The notes: generated by a model not told the origin, from the letters alone. A DNA stretch of 64,000 bases from JBPOFY01 sp049889815 (GCA_049889815.1 JBMHCR010000007.1:1-64000), one strand, 5' to 3'; positions 38,685 to 48,289 are shown, numbered from the stretch's first letter. A program made the numbers and translations.

Positions 38685-39110
38685 TTATACTTGCTCTGGA
38701 TTCACAAAAGCAAGGCTACCGTCGGCTTGAATGCTTCGGTAGTAACAGCCCGAACGCGCAACACCACTTTGGTTTTTCGTGTGGCAAGCGCCCTTACCAG
38801 CGGGTGTTACTTTGTAGAGAATCGAGTTTTGCTCACAATTCACACATATTTGCTCAATTTGCAGATAATCACCACTTGTCTTTCCTTTGATCCAAAGTTC
38901 ATTTCGACTGGTGCTCCAGAAAGTAGCCATACCGCATTCACGAGCGGTGTCAAATGCCAGTTGATTTGCATATCCCACGATTAACACCTCTCCAGTATGC
39001 GCATCCTGTGCAATCGCAGGAAGCACGTCGGCATCGCAGTTAGCGACCTTTCGTAGCTTGGTAAAATCGAGATTTAGGACCGGCCCCTCTTCTAGTTCTT
39101 CATGTGTCAT
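38685..39110 (-). CDS. hisI: HisI-like phosphoribosyl-AMP cyclohydrolase, divergent metal site
   Basis: The protein has 141 residues and follows the HisI pattern: LPAIAQDAHTGEVLIVGYAN, FWSTSRNELWIKGKTSGDYL, GACHTKNQSG and GCYYR. The three zinc cysteines (NCEQN, GACH, GCYY) are kept, but the aspartates of the usual DxDxD magnesium motif read N-C-E-Q-N. The loop between the last two cysteines is about six residues longer than in E. coli HisI. It may be a functional subfamily variant or a paralogue with another role. No other his gene is nearby. Confidence 0.85.
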   Translation of the reverse strand: MTHEELEEGPVLNLDFTKLRKVANCDADVLPAIAQDAHTGEVLIVGYANQLAFDTARECGMATFWSTSRNELWIKGKTSGDYLQIEQICVNCEQNSILYKVTPAGKGACHTKNQSGVARSGCYYRSIQADGSLAFVNPEQV

Positions 39111-39290
39111 TTTTGTATCAGAAAGATAGGCTTCGAGCAGAGTCGAGTTTTGAATGAGACGAATGAAGTAAATTCATGCAGAATCTGGCTTTTTCCTTTT
39201 CATCTTTTAGAACTGAGACATCCTCACAGCCTTATTTTTCCTTTCTCGCAGCCAAAATTCGCGAGAACTTCATTCTAGAGATAACAAGAT

Positions 39291-41276
39291 ATGCAAACAG
39301 AGATACTCTCACAAGCAGCTACACAAGCACGTGGTCTCGCGATCGACGCCATCCATGCCTGCAGCTCAGGCCACCTCGGATTACCACTTGGCTGTGCCGA
39401 GATCGGTGCTGTTCTTTTCGGTAACGGCGGACTTCGCTACGATCCTTCATCACCTAAGTGGTTGAATCGCGACCGTTTTATCCTGTCTGGCGGACATGGC
39501 TCCATGTTTATCTACTCATGGCTGCAACTGTCCGGCTACCAGCTCTCTATTGAAGAAGTTAAGAATTTCCGCCAACTCGGTTCAGAAACACCTGGTCACC
39601 CAGAGTATGGCGACACGGTTGGCGTCGAAGCAACAACTGGTCCTTTGGGTCAAGGTATCGGCAACGCTGTAGGTTACGCGCTCTCAGGCAAACGCGCCGC
39701 CGCAAAGTTCAATACAGCTGATCACACCATTTTCGACCACCACGTGTTCGCACTTCATGGTGATGGCTGCTTACAGGAAGGTGTTGCCAAGGAAGCGATC
39801 GCTTTCGCTGGCCATAACCAGCTAGATAACCTGATCCTGATTTACGACTCGAACGATGTCACACTTGATGCCATGGCGGAGCGCACGCAAAGTGAAGATG
39901 TGCAGACATACTTCGTTTCTCAGGGCTGGGATGCAGTTACCATAGATGGCCACGATCTTTCCGCAGTATCCGAAGCGTTCAGCAACGCCAAGTCGAACGA
40001 CAACGGCAAGCCAAAGGTCATCATCGCCAAAACCACAATTGGAAAAGGTATTCCCGAAGTTGAAGGCACTGCAGCGGGTCACGGTGAAGGTGGTGCAAAA
40101 TTTGCCGAAGCTGCACGTAAGAGCCTCGGTCTCCCTGAAGAAGCTTTCTACGTTTCTGATGAAGTGCGCGCCTACTTTGCAGGCCTCAAAGCGCAAGCAA
40201 AAGCAGCCAAGGCAGATTGGGATGCTACCTACAATGCTTGGAAATCTGCAAACGCAGAGCTCGCGGCCGAGCTTGAAGCTGGGATAGACGATCAGATTCC
40301 GGCAGACCTCGCAGCACGAATCCCTGAATTTGATACAGGCACCACTGCGGCTACCCGCGCTACCGGAGGCACGGTCATCCAATCCATTGCCAAAGAGGTG
40401 CCACACTTCATCACCGGTTCTGCCGACCTCTATGGGTCAACTAAGAACTACATCAAAGATGGTGGTGACTTTGGTCCGGACAATTTTGCGGGCCGTAATA
40501 TTTGGTTCGGTATCCGCGAGCACGCGATGGGTGCAATTTGCAACGGTATCGCCTATGACGGTATCTTCCGTGCAAGCGGCGCAACCTTCCTGGTCTTTGC
40601 CGACTACGTTCGCCCCGCGATTCGTCTGGCATCGCTCGCTAAGCTCCCAGTGACATTTATTTTCACGCACGATTCCGTGGGAGTCGGTGAGGACGGTCCA
40701 ACACACCAACCTGTCGAAACGGTCAGCGGCCTACGTGTTATCCCCAATCTCGACGTGATCCGCCCATCCGACGCAGAAGAAGTCGCAGGCGCCTACGCCG
40801 CTGCACTCGAGCGTAAAGATGGCCCCACTGCATTGATCTTCACACGACAAAGCATCCCCGCAAATGATCGTGTGTGCGCAACTGATCGGCGCGAAGGAAC
40901 ACTCAAAGGTGGGTACATCGCGAAGAAAGAATCGGGCGATCTCAGACTCATCCTTTTAGCTACCGGTTCTGAAGTGCAGCATGCTATTGGAGCAGCTGAA
41001 CAACTGGGTGACGGCGTTCGCGTCGTTTCGCTACCGTGCTTCGAACGCTTCGATCGCCAATCCGCCGACTATATTGATAGCGTTTTGCCAAGCAGTTGTG
41101 CCACACGCGTTGCAGTTGAGGCAGGCGTTTCCTCAACTTGGGGCAAATACGTTGGGATTGAAGGTAAAACTGTATGCATCGACCGCTTCGGCATCTCAGC
41201 TCCAGGTGGCACAGTAATGAAAGAGCTCGGCATGACGGCAGACAATGTCGCCGCGGTCGCCAAGGAGCTACTGTAA
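39291..41276 (+). CDS. tkt: Transketolase
   Basis: The protein has 661 residues. It is thiamine-diphosphate dependent and exchanges two-carbon units in the pentose phosphate pathway. DAIHACSSGHLGLPLG, SGGHGSMFIYSWLQLSGY, GPLGQGIGNAVGYAL and the ThDP motif GDGCLQEG...N (near residues 158-188) are present; the pyrimidine-domain ThDP glutamate is in FGIREHAMG near 415. Full length. The 180-base gap from hisI should hold its promoter. Confidence 0.97.
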   Translation: MQTEILSQAATQARGLAIDAIHACSSGHLGLPLGCAEIGAVLFGNGGLRYDPSSPKWLNRDRFILSGGHGSMFIYSWLQLSGYQLSIEEVKNFRQLGSETPGHPEYGDTVGVEATTGPLGQGIGNAVGYALSGKRAAAKFNTADHTIFDHHVFALHGDGCLQEGVAKEAIAFAGHNQLDNLILIYDSNDVTLDAMAERTQSEDVQTYFVSQGWDAVTIDGHDLSAVSEAFSNAKSNDNGKPKVIIAKTTIGKGIPEVEGTAAGHGEGGAKFAEAARKSLGLPEEAFYVSDEVRAYFAGLKAQAKAAKADWDATYNAWKSANAELAAELEAGIDDQIPADLAARIPEFDTGTTAATRATGGTVIQSIAKEVPHFITGSADLYGSTKNYIKDGGDFGPDNFAGRNIWFGIREHAMGAICNGIAYDGIFRASGATFLVFADYVRPAIRLASLAKLPVTFIFTHDSVGVGEDGPTHQPVETVSGLRVIPNLDVIRPSDAEEVAGAYAAALERKDGPTALIFTRQSIPANDRVCATDRREGTLKGGYIAKKESGDLRLILLATGSEVQHAIGAAEQLGDGVRVVSLPCFERFDRQSADYIDSVLPSSCATRVAVEAGVSSTWGKYVGIEGKTVCIDRFGISAPGGTVMKELGMTADNVAAVAKELL

Positions 41277-41329
41277 CATACTCAACATCCCTATTCTAGA
41301 GGGTTACCATCATATAGGACGGCCTTTAT

Positions 41330-42454
41330 TTACTTTAGTGCCTTAATTGGAACAAGCTCTATCAAGGTCATCTCCGTTGGACAATTGAAGCGCATCGGAG
41401 GCAAACCTTTATGTCTATTTGAGCCGGCACCTGCAGATACGTTCAGATGTGGAATTCCCACGCGCCTGAATCCACGAGACCACTCTTTCGGGATATTGCT
41501 ATCAATTACCAAGGGACCCAGAAATGGAAGACGAACTTGACCGCCATGCGTGTGTCCAGCCAAACACAAGTCGATTGGCTTCTCAGCGAGACCCATCACG
41601 TAATCTGGAGCGTGACCGAACACGATCCGAAATTCGTTGGGATCCGAAGCCTTCAACCAATCGTCGATCGAGCGCATAGCCCAGTCCCCTTTTCTCGATT
41701 GGTAAAGACTCAACCCCAGTATGCTCAATTGCCCACCATCGAGCTGGACCGTTTCCGAGCGTGAAGACAGAATTCGCAACGGCTCCAAGTCTGCTGGCTT
41801 TATGCGATACAATTCACGCTCGGTATCACCATAGGCACCATAGGTTCCGTATCTTGGATTTACCTCAGCAATCAATGCATGCAATTTTGCCCACTCTTTT
41901 TCAAAAGTCGCAGGCTCAACCACCTGCAAGAAATCGCCAGTATTTAAGATGATATCTGGCTCCAAGATTGCAATCTGAGCAAATATCTCACGTTGATAAT
42001 CCCCGACCTCGCCCGCTTGTATATCGCTAATGTGAAGCAAACGCAGTGGCTGCCTCAACTTGGGCGTCTCCAGTCTTACCCGCTTAATGACTAAATGTTC
42101 TGGCTCCACATGAGTGACATAGTACCGCAACGCGAAGACGTCAGCACCGAGGAACGCGAAAATGAAACTCAGAATCACTAGCGGTCTACGCACACTTGCC
42201 CAAGTGACCGCGAGTCCACCAAACAAAATAGCGATGGCAAAAAGAAGCCAACCCAACTCACCAAGATTAAATTCATATGCTCTATGGATAACCGAAAAAT
42301 CCGGATCAAACATGCCGTCTTTTATGAACAAATAATTGCGCACCACTACGTATAGGATGACCAATACAAACACACTTACGCCGAGCTTCCACACTCCATC
42401 CGAACGTGAGCGCGATGCAATATCTGTCATGCCCAACTCAGATATCGGCTTCAT
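41330..42454 (-). CDS. Membrane-anchored metallophosphoesterase with altered metal motifs
   Basis: The protein has 374 residues. Three or four membrane segments occupy about 25-135, followed by a calcineurin-like domain. Of the family motifs, GDFLQ, FGHAPDYV and LAGHTHGGQVRLP are intact, but the first, normally DxH, is SDIQAG and the third, normally GNH(D/E), is GDTER. Those positions bind the metals, so activity may be changed or lost. The start at 42454 overlaps the stop of the upstream small membrane protein (ATGA), so the two are translationally coupled. Confidence 0.8.
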   Translation of the reverse strand: MKPISELGMTDIASRSRSDGVWKLGVSVFVLVILYVVVRNYLFIKDGMFDPDFSVIHRAYEFNLGELGWLLFAIAILFGGLAVTWASVRRPLVILSFIFAFLGADVFALRYYVTHVEPEHLVIKRVRLETPKLRQPLRLLHISDIQAGEVGDYQREIFAQIAILEPDIILNTGDFLQVVEPATFEKEWAKLHALIAEVNPRYGTYGAYGDTERELYRIKPADLEPLRILSSRSETVQLDGGQLSILGLSLYQSRKGDWAMRSIDDWLKASDPNEFRIVFGHAPDYVMGLAEKPIDLCLAGHTHGGQVRLPFLGPLVIDSNIPKEWSRGFRRVGIPHLNVSAGAGSNRHKGLPPMRFNCPTEMTLIELVPIKALK

Positions 42455-42909
42455 GATAATCGCTCTCCACGCAAAATCAGCCTCACAGTAAAGGGCACCA
42501 AAGCTACGACCCCAAGTACGTAACACAGCGCCAATTCAATAGGAGCAGTAAAACCGTGCTTCAGTGCCTTACGGTACATCATCGTCCCCAAGAACAAATT
42601 AAGAATCTGAAGATTACAAAATAAGACAAGGAAGGCGATCGGGTGCTCAAAAAAACCCTTCGCAGAATCATATGTAGCATAAATCATCGGAGCAGGTAGA
42701 ATCGATGCCTGATAGGCTTTCCACAGCAAACTAAATAATACTCCACAATAGACTGTGCAGACGAGGAATGGTTGCGCACAACGAACGACAAGTGCCGAAC
42801 GCCCAAAAAAGATCATCCCGATCCAAAATGGCAAGGTCATGGTGCTCAGAATAACAAAACTTAAACCTAGATCCCTCGCGCCAAAAAACTCTATCAACCG
42901 AATCGGCAT
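42451..42909 (-). CDS. Small multi-pass membrane protein
   Basis: The protein has 152 residues and four hydrophobic segments (LGLSFVILSTMTLPFWIGMIFF, PFLVCTVYCGVLFSLLW, PIAFLVLFCNLQILNLFLG, LALCYVLGVVALVPFTV). I do not recognise a family. An alternative TTG start at 42933, directly abutting the purC stop, is possible and would add eight residues. Encoded between purC and the metallophosphoesterase and coupled to the latter; probably its membrane partner. Confidence 0.65.
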   Translation of the reverse strand: MPIRLIEFFGARDLGLSFVILSTMTLPFWIGMIFFGRSALVVRCAQPFLVCTVYCGVLFSLLWKAYQASILPAPMIYATYDSAKGFFEHPIAFLVLFCNLQILNLFLGTMMYRKALKHGFTAPIELALCYVLGVVALVPFTVRLILRGERLS

Positions 42910-42933
42910 TTTCTTATGATAAAGAAGACTCAA

Positions 42934-43848
42934 TCACTTTCCACCAACAATCAAGGAATATGCTTCAATGTAGCGGTCGAGGGTGCCTTGCAGCACGTTC
43001 TCGGGTAACCTCGGCGGAGGCGGTGTTTTCACCCATTCAAGAGATTCTAAGTAATCGCGAACAAACTGTTTATCAAAGGATGGCTGCGCACCACCAGGCG
43101 TATAGCCCTTTCGAGGCCAATAACGTGATGAATCCGGTGTCAAAATCTCGTCGATCAAATACAAGGACCCCACCTCATCGGTGCCGAATTCAAATTTCGT
43201 ATCTGCCAATATCAAATTGGCCGCATTAGCGCGCTCGACCCCCATCTTGTAGAGTTGAATGCTAAAATCATGCACCTGCTGAAACAGATCCTTGCCTATT
43301 AACTTTGCTGCATCGGCACAATCAATTGGCATATCATGCCCGCTTGCAGCTTTTGTAGTTGGCGTAAAAAGTGGCTTAGGCAACTGGCTACTTTCCTGCA
43401 GTCCCTTCGGTAGTTGGTACTCAAATAAATCACCCGTGTTTTGGTACGCTTTCCACCCTGAACCCGACAAATACCCGCGCACCACAGCTTCGATGGGTAA
43501 AGGCTTCAACTTTTTAACAATCATACTCCGGTGCTCTAACTCGGGATACTCCTTGCCCAGCTCCATAATGCGTTTTGAGTGATCATCGACTAAATGGTGC
43601 TTTAAAAAAGAAGCCGCCCTATCAAACCAATACAAACTGATTTGTGTCAACAAGACGCCCTTACCTGCTAGCCCTTCATTCATAATCACGTCGAAGGCAG
43701 AAACACGGTCTGTTGCAACCATAAGCAGTGCATCACCCATATCGAATACCTCCCTTACTTTACCCGAAGCTAATAAGGGATAAGGCAAATTCTTAACCTT
43801 CATCAATGGCTCATCGGGTATTGGAAACGGCAGACTTTCGGTACGCAT
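42934..43848 (-). CDS. purC: Phosphoribosylaminoimidazole-succinocarboxamide synthase
   Basis: The protein has 304 residues. It joins aspartate to CAIR in purine synthesis. LLASGKVREVFDMGDALLMVATDRVSAFD near residue 20, VVRGYLSGSGW near 120 and LADTKFEFG near 205 are SAICAR synthase signatures. The ATG at 43848 is preceded by AGAGAGAA as ribosome binding site. Length fits the larger, eukaryote-like PurC class. Confidence 0.96.
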   Translation of the reverse strand: MRTESLPFPIPDEPLMKVKNLPYPLLASGKVREVFDMGDALLMVATDRVSAFDVIMNEGLAGKGVLLTQISLYWFDRAASFLKHHLVDDHSKRIMELGKEYPELEHRSMIVKKLKPLPIEAVVRGYLSGSGWKAYQNTGDLFEYQLPKGLQESSQLPKPLFTPTTKAASGHDMPIDCADAAKLIGKDLFQQVHDFSIQLYKMGVERANAANLILADTKFEFGTDEVGSLYLIDEILTPDSSRYWPRKGYTPGGAQPSFDKQFVRDYLESLEWVKTPPPPRLPENVLQGTLDRYIEAYSLIVGGK

Positions 43849-43933
43849 GTTCTCTCTATGACCGTCCAGTTTTCCCACCGCAAATGGTTTCTTAAAGTTT
43901 AAGTAATTTTCTCTGGAAATTTCAAAAAAAGAC

Positions 43934-43961
43934 TTGCGCCACTGTTACGAAAACGTAGCTT
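43934..43961 (+). promoter_or_regulatory. Possible promoter of tRNA-Glu
   Basis: TTGCGC at 43934 and TAGCTT at 43956 are 16 bases apart and lie about 17 bases before the tRNA 5' end. The match to consensus is modest. Confidence 0.4.
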
Positions 43962-43977
43962 CCGTGACTTCTCTCTC

Positions 43978-44055
43978 CTCCCGTTCGTCTAGCCCGGTCT
44001 AGGACACCTGGTTTTCATCCAGGCAACAGGGGTTCGAATCCCCTACGGGAGGCCA
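43978..44055 (+). tRNA. tRNA-Glu (anticodon UUC)
   Basis: The acceptor CTCCCGT pairs with ACGGGAG, followed by the discriminator G and an encoded CCA. The anticodon stem CCTGG/CCAGG encloses TTTTCAT, giving anticodon TTC (glutamate). The T arm reads AGGGGTTCGAATCCCCT. A strong terminator follows. Confidence 0.96.
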
Positions 44056-44060
44056 CTTTT

Positions 44061-44095
44061 AACCCACCAACTCGAGTAGTTCGGTGGGTTTTTTA
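44061..44095 (+). terminator. Terminator of tRNA-Glu
   Basis: AACCCACC(AACT) pairs with (AGTT)CGGTGGGTT with a short loop, followed by six T. It starts six bases after the tRNA CCA. Confidence 0.88.
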
Positions 44096-44278
44096 TATCC
44101 AAATCTCACGGGATGAGAGCGCCCCGACGTTGAATGAGCCAACAAAGCCGGCGAAGCATCAAATATTTCAAGCGAAATAAGCCACGGGAAATGCAAAACA
44201 CAGAGAAAAATGATTTCATCACCCTTATGGGTCACAAGGTGCGTACGCCCATGAACGATTAACTGAGCCAGCACTTAG

Positions 44279-44380
44279 GTCTACCAAAACACAGCACTAC
44301 ACTTTGGAATGGACGACTTTCTCATCAAACCGATACCGCATTTCGCCGAACTGAAGAAGCATCTTCTTAATTTCCTGTAA
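44279..44380 (+). pseudogene. Remnant of a response-regulator receiver domain
   Basis: In one frame the sequence reads ALHFGMDDFLIKPI followed by a leucine-rich helix and a stop at 44378. GMDDFLxKPI is the alpha4-beta5-alpha5 end of a receiver (REC) domain with its conserved Lys-Pro, common in hybrid histidine kinases. Upstream, stops break this frame, and a MGHKV stretch at 44227 in another frame recalls the MDGxEV segment of REC. It looks like the decayed tail of a two-component gene next to a tRNA. The rest of 44096-44432 shows no gene. Confidence 0.5.
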
Positions 44381-44432
44381 ACGCAAAATTCATGCCGCGC
44401 CAACTGCGGAAGGTGTTCGGCTCACGAGCAAA

Positions 44433-45662
44433 CTATAAACGAGAATTGGCGAACCTTGACAGGTTATTTAAAATGACACTCCTAAAGCCGCCGATCTCGG
44501 CGTAGCGATTTTTGAAGTAAGAAACTGTGAGATTTTTTTTCGTCTCCGCTAGATCGCTTTGCACTTCGATCATCATCCCATTAACGAACCGACCCAACAT
44601 CTGCTTATTGTGCGCCGATTCAGTTCCCCGATCCCAGTTGAACTCGCTGTTGATATCTTCATAGAGGTGGCCGATAGAACCGTGCCCTCGATAGGAGGTA
44701 AGTAACTTTGACTCGTAAGTAAGCATATAACTTATGTTCCACATCGCAACAGTTCGCTCTTCAAACTCAGTGTACTTCTCACACTCTTCAAAGAGCTTAC
44801 TCAACTCTACTTGTTCCCATATGATCTCACCATCCAACCGAAAACCGAACCGTCGCACTTCATTAAAATCGCTATCCTCAGTCCACTTGCTGTCGGACGA
44901 AAAGTCTTTGAGGTGCGACGCAATTGCCACAACCGTGCCCAATTCATCGTGAACTATTGGGCTGCCACTATTTCCCGGAACAAACTTTGCAGATACCTCG
45001 AGCTCATCAGGACCGATGCCTTTTATCACGCCGCTTAAACTCGTGGCGACACTTGCGCCGCTAGAATTCCCCATAACTGTGATCTTCTGGCCGATCGAAA
45101 CCTCATCAAACCGAAGCGATGGAGAGAGGTTAAAAACGTCGCCATCCCATTTAACAGGGACAATAGCAATGTCTCTTTTTTTACTTAGAAACGCTACCTT
45201 ACCAAGTGCAAGATCAACCCCATCAATTGTCGTAAACTCAGCGCCCCGCGCTGCACCCAAAACATGAATATTTGTTACGAGAAACCTGCGTTCTTTGATT
45301 TCAGCAATAAAGCCTGAACCAGACCCGTTCTCACTCGCAATAACTACCAAAGCACTCGTTGGTAGTTTATTCCGCTCACTTTTTAACAAGGACTTCGAAT
45401 GCTTCCCAACACCTTCCTTTGAGGCGATCAACTCATCCTCCGCCATCTGTAACTCTCTTCGAAGGCGAGAAACTTTTTCTTCCAGCGTTTCTTCCTTAAC
45501 CGTCAGCTTTGCATCGCTGGGTTCGTACGGGTCGCGTTGAAAACTTCCCTGTCCAATGACAGTCCCTTGAGCTGATGCCGACAGGCAAACAAAGATCGAT
45601 AAAACGAGTGCTCCAAAGAGAACAAGTAAGAAACTTCGCATGTGGGCAAACAAACTAGTCAT
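44433..45662 (-). CDS. Exported trypsin-like serine protease
   Basis: The protein has 409 residues. A signal peptide (LLVLFGALVLSIFVCLSASAQ) is followed by a short coiled coil (about 55-80, EEKVSRLRRELQMAEDEL) and a chymotrypsin-fold domain. The triad is visible: His in VTNIHVL near 149, Asp in KRDIAIV near 182, Ser in GNSGSPI near 250. There is no PDZ domain; residues from about 290 on are an uncharacterised helical region. It probably acts in the periplasm or outside. ATG at 45662 used; 45641 is also possible. Confidence 0.8.
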   Translation of the reverse strand: MTSLFAHMRSFLLVLFGALVLSIFVCLSASAQGTVIGQGSFQRDPYEPSDAKLTVKEETLEEKVSRLRRELQMAEDELIASKEGVGKHSKSLLKSERNKLPTSALVVIASENGSGSGFIAEIKERRFLVTNIHVLGAARGAEFTTIDGVDLALGKVAFLSKKRDIAIVPVKWDGDVFNLSPSLRFDEVSIGQKITVMGNSSGASVATSLSGVIKGIGPDELEVSAKFVPGNSGSPIVHDELGTVVAIASHLKDFSSDSKWTEDSDFNEVRRFGFRLDGEIIWEQVELSKLFEECEKYTEFEERTVAMWNISYMLTYESKLLTSYRGHGSIGHLYEDINSEFNWDRGTESAHNKQMLGRFVNGMMIEVQSDLAETKKNLTVSYFKNRYAEIGGFRSVILNNLSRFANSRL

Positions 45663-45695
45663 TGACTTAGCATCAAGTTTTAAAGCGGCTACTAT

Positions 45696-46706
45696 TCAAA
45701 AATTGCGCTTACGGATTTGCTGAATCGCCCATAGCGCATGCTCCGCCACCATCGCGTCATCCATCGTAGAGACCATTTCAAGCGCCTCAACATCTTCCAG
45801 CGTCCCGACGTTTCCCAAAACCACACATAGATTTCTGCGAAAGCGTTTCAACTTGAGACGCCGCATTGGGGACCCTTTCATAACCGATGCAAACATCGAT
45901 TCACTCCAAAACAAAAGTTCCCGTAATTTGGGAAAATCCCGCGGAGCGAACTTCACCTCGCTTGTTTTCGTCGCCCACTTATTCCACGGGCAAACATCTA
46001 GACACTCGTCACACCCATACAGACGATCCCCAATCGCCTCTCTAAACTCCTCCGGGATTGGCCCGTCGTGCTCGATGGTTAGGTATGAGATACACCTGTT
46101 TGCGTCTAACTGATACGGCGCAGTAATCGCTTGGGTCGGGCAGACTTCTATACAGCGGGTACAAGAGCCACATCGGTCTCGAACTCTCTTGTCAGGCGGT
46201 AGCTCAAGAGTGGTAATTATGTTCGCTAAGAATGACCAAGTTCCCCTTCGGGGTTCAATTAATATAGTACTCTTCCCTTGCCACCCCAAGCCAGCTGACT
46301 CGGCAATTGGCTTCTCAAGTAAAGGACCTGTATCAACATAAGGACGCTGCTCACCACCGTACTCATCTTTCAAGATTCGGCACAAACGTTTCAGTCGTCG
46401 TAGCATAAAGCCGTGGTAGTCGTCACCGAGAGCATATTTTGCAATCCGGAACTCTCGATCGGGATCAGGCTGATAATAGTTCAGTGCTAATACGATAATT
46501 GATCTGGCCTCTGGCAGGATCACCTCAGGGGCAAGACGGCGATCAATACTTCTTTCCATCCACTTCATGGTACCATGTTTGCCAGAGTTGATCCATTCTT
46601 GGTAGTACTGCCTACGAAGATCTACAGGAACCGCGGTGATTCCCATTGCATGAAAACCGAGTGCTGATGATTCTTCGCGAATTCTTTCTTTAATATCCCT
46701 ACTCAT
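45696..46706 (-). CDS. queG: Epoxyqueuosine reductase
   Basis: The protein has 336 residues. It reduces epoxyqueuosine in tRNA to queuosine using cobalamin and two 4Fe-4S clusters. Cysteine motifs are CGSCTRCIEVCP near 186 and GCDECLDVCPW near 235; ARSIIVLALNYY and DTGPLLEKPIAESAGLGWQGK are family signatures. The C-terminal HEAT-like part is present. ATG at 46706 chosen over the GTG five codons upstream. Confidence 0.95.
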   Translation of the reverse strand: MSRDIKERIREESSALGFHAMGITAVPVDLRRQYYQEWINSGKHGTMKWMERSIDRRLAPEVILPEARSIIVLALNYYQPDPDREFRIAKYALGDDYHGFMLRRLKRLCRILKDEYGGEQRPYVDTGPLLEKPIAESAGLGWQGKSTILIEPRRGTWSFLANIITTLELPPDKRVRDRCGSCTRCIEVCPTQAITAPYQLDANRCISYLTIEHDGPIPEEFREAIGDRLYGCDECLDVCPWNKWATKTSEVKFAPRDFPKLRELLFWSESMFASVMKGSPMRRLKLKRFRRNLCVVLGNVGTLEDVEALEMVSTMDDAMVAEHALWAIQQIRKRNF

Positions 46707-47281
46707 ACCAATAAAATCCACAATAGTTGAGCCGACGTTTTAAAGTACACTTGCTTAGTATTTTTTAACAAGTCAGATGCAACTACACTCGACATCCAAA
46801 ACAGCGGGAGTCGACTCAAAAGTAACCATGCTAGCCAGCGATTTTTCTACCAAAAACTAAATTCGAGGGAGTTAGGCGAACCGTCGTATTTTCAACCTTC
46901 TCTAGGGACTTATTTACGCCATCCTCGCACAACCTACTACCTATTTGATCCAAAATGCCATGCAGCTAACCTCTGCTTTCTGGCTTGTAGGTGCAAATAT
47001 GCTTCTGGACACAGAATCCTTCTACCAAACCCTACCATGGCGCTTTCACCGTCCTCGTGTCTACAGGACAATATTTCATTCAGTAGCTTAGAAATAGGTT
47101 AAAGAGAAAGTTTTCGAGGTATAGTTGCGCACACATTAGAGATATCCTAACACTGTCCAAAAAAACACTAGCAAAATTAGCGCACTTATCTCGATCGATA
47201 TTTCAAGCATAGTACGAATACGGATCTAGCATGAGATATCTCGGCACTCAATACACATTCGACGACACTCCCCAACGAATT
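46707..47281. other. Intergenic region with no supported gene
   Basis: About 575 bases between queG and the DUF457 gene. I find no RNA gene, strong hairpin or coding frame with family resemblance. Only a 30-codon open frame from 46999, without recognisable content, is present. It is AT-richer than the flanks and could be a decayed gene. Confidence 0.5.
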
Positions 47282-48289
47282 CTAATCCGAATCCACCTTA
47301 CCTTGTATCATCGACCACAAACGATCAAATGCCCGCAGTGACCCATCCCGAAAATAGACAAACTCGGTATGCTCGCCGGTCTTCTTAAGGTCGACTCGGA
47401 TACCCCACAGGGGGGTGATCGAGTCCGGAAACATCGCGTAACGAAGGTCGCCCACAACCTCAGGATCGTGCGGATAACGATAGAGGTAATTCTGCGAAAA
47501 GAATCTGAAACGCTCCACATCTTGGCCAAGCACAGAATTGACGGGTAAACGTTCATCTCTGGTGTATGCGGGCACAGAGGCTCCGAGGTAGTGCCGAGGC
47601 TTAGAAAAAGGCATCAACTGCACAGCGTCCACATAGTAGGTGTTGTCAAAACGATAGACCAAACGCCACAAAATCGTGTTTCCAAAGGATGGGCGCGCCG
47701 TCAGCTGCTCTACTTGCAAATGCCCTCGACTCTTGGCTAAACCATGGGCAAAAGACTGAGCTCGTTCCCGCTGGATAATCCCAAAACACAAATACGCGCA
47801 ACACAGAACCAACGCCGTCTTTGCATACTGTGGTCTCCTCAATACGCATGCAAATAGAACCAGCAACGTCAAAGGAAGCGTAAAAATAGGGTCTATGATT
47901 GAGATGATATCCCACGAAACACGGTAATTTGAAAATGGTAGATAAAGTAAGGTTCCGTAACTGGTACAGGCGTCCAGAAATCCATGCGTCACTGCTCCAG
48001 CAATCGCAAAGGTCGCCAACTCCTTGTATCGCCAATTTCGCAAAAAGAACACGAGCTTGCACAGAGCAGCAATGCTCAAACCAATGATGGGTGCCACGAC
48101 TACCGCGTGAGTAAAATGACGGTGATACTCCAACGTTAATAAAGGATCCGCCGCTGAACGGATAAACACATCAAGATCTGGTGCTGCGCCAGCGCATGCG
48201 CCAACAAACACAGCACGTCTCACACTCGAAGGGCTACTAAATAATGCCGCCGCTGCTGCGCCGAGTGTTGCCTGTGAGAGTGGGTCCAA
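47282..48289 (-). CDS. Membrane-bound metal-dependent hydrolase, DUF457/YdjM family
   Basis: The protein has 335 residues. The start MDPLSQATLGAAAAALF and the segment GACAGAAPDLDVFIR...YHRHFTHAVVVAP, with its conserved Asp and His residues, mark the family. Further metal-site residues lie in AGAVTHGFLDACTSYGT. Four or five membrane segments cover about 50-180; a soluble C-terminal domain follows. Family members are proposed metal-dependent hydrolases with a possible role in membrane or DNA-damage responses; function here is unknown. Confidence 0.9.
   Translation of the reverse strand: MDPLSQATLGAAAAALFSSPSSVRRAVFVGACAGAAPDLDVFIRSAADPLLTLEYHRHFTHAVVVAPIIGLSIAALCKLVFFLRNWRYKELATFAIAGAVTHGFLDACTSYGTLLYLPFSNYRVSWDIISIIDPIFTLPLTLLVLFACVLRRPQYAKTALVLCCAYLCFGIIQRERAQSFAHGLAKSRGHLQVEQLTARPSFGNTILWRLVYRFDNTYYVDAVQLMPFSKPRHYLGASVPAYTRDERLPVNSVLGQDVERFRFFSQNYLYRYPHDPEVVGDLRYAMFPDSITPLWGIRVDLKKTGEHTEFVYFRDGSLRAFDRLWSMIQGKVDSD

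Noticed and set aside
44059..44274. Minus-strand open frame of 71 codons beside tRNA-Glu
   Set aside because: It overlaps the tRNA terminator, and the region better fits a decayed REC domain on the plus strand.
46999..47091. Thirty-codon open frame in the long gap after queG
   Set aside because: No ribosome binding site and no recognisable content; likely chance.
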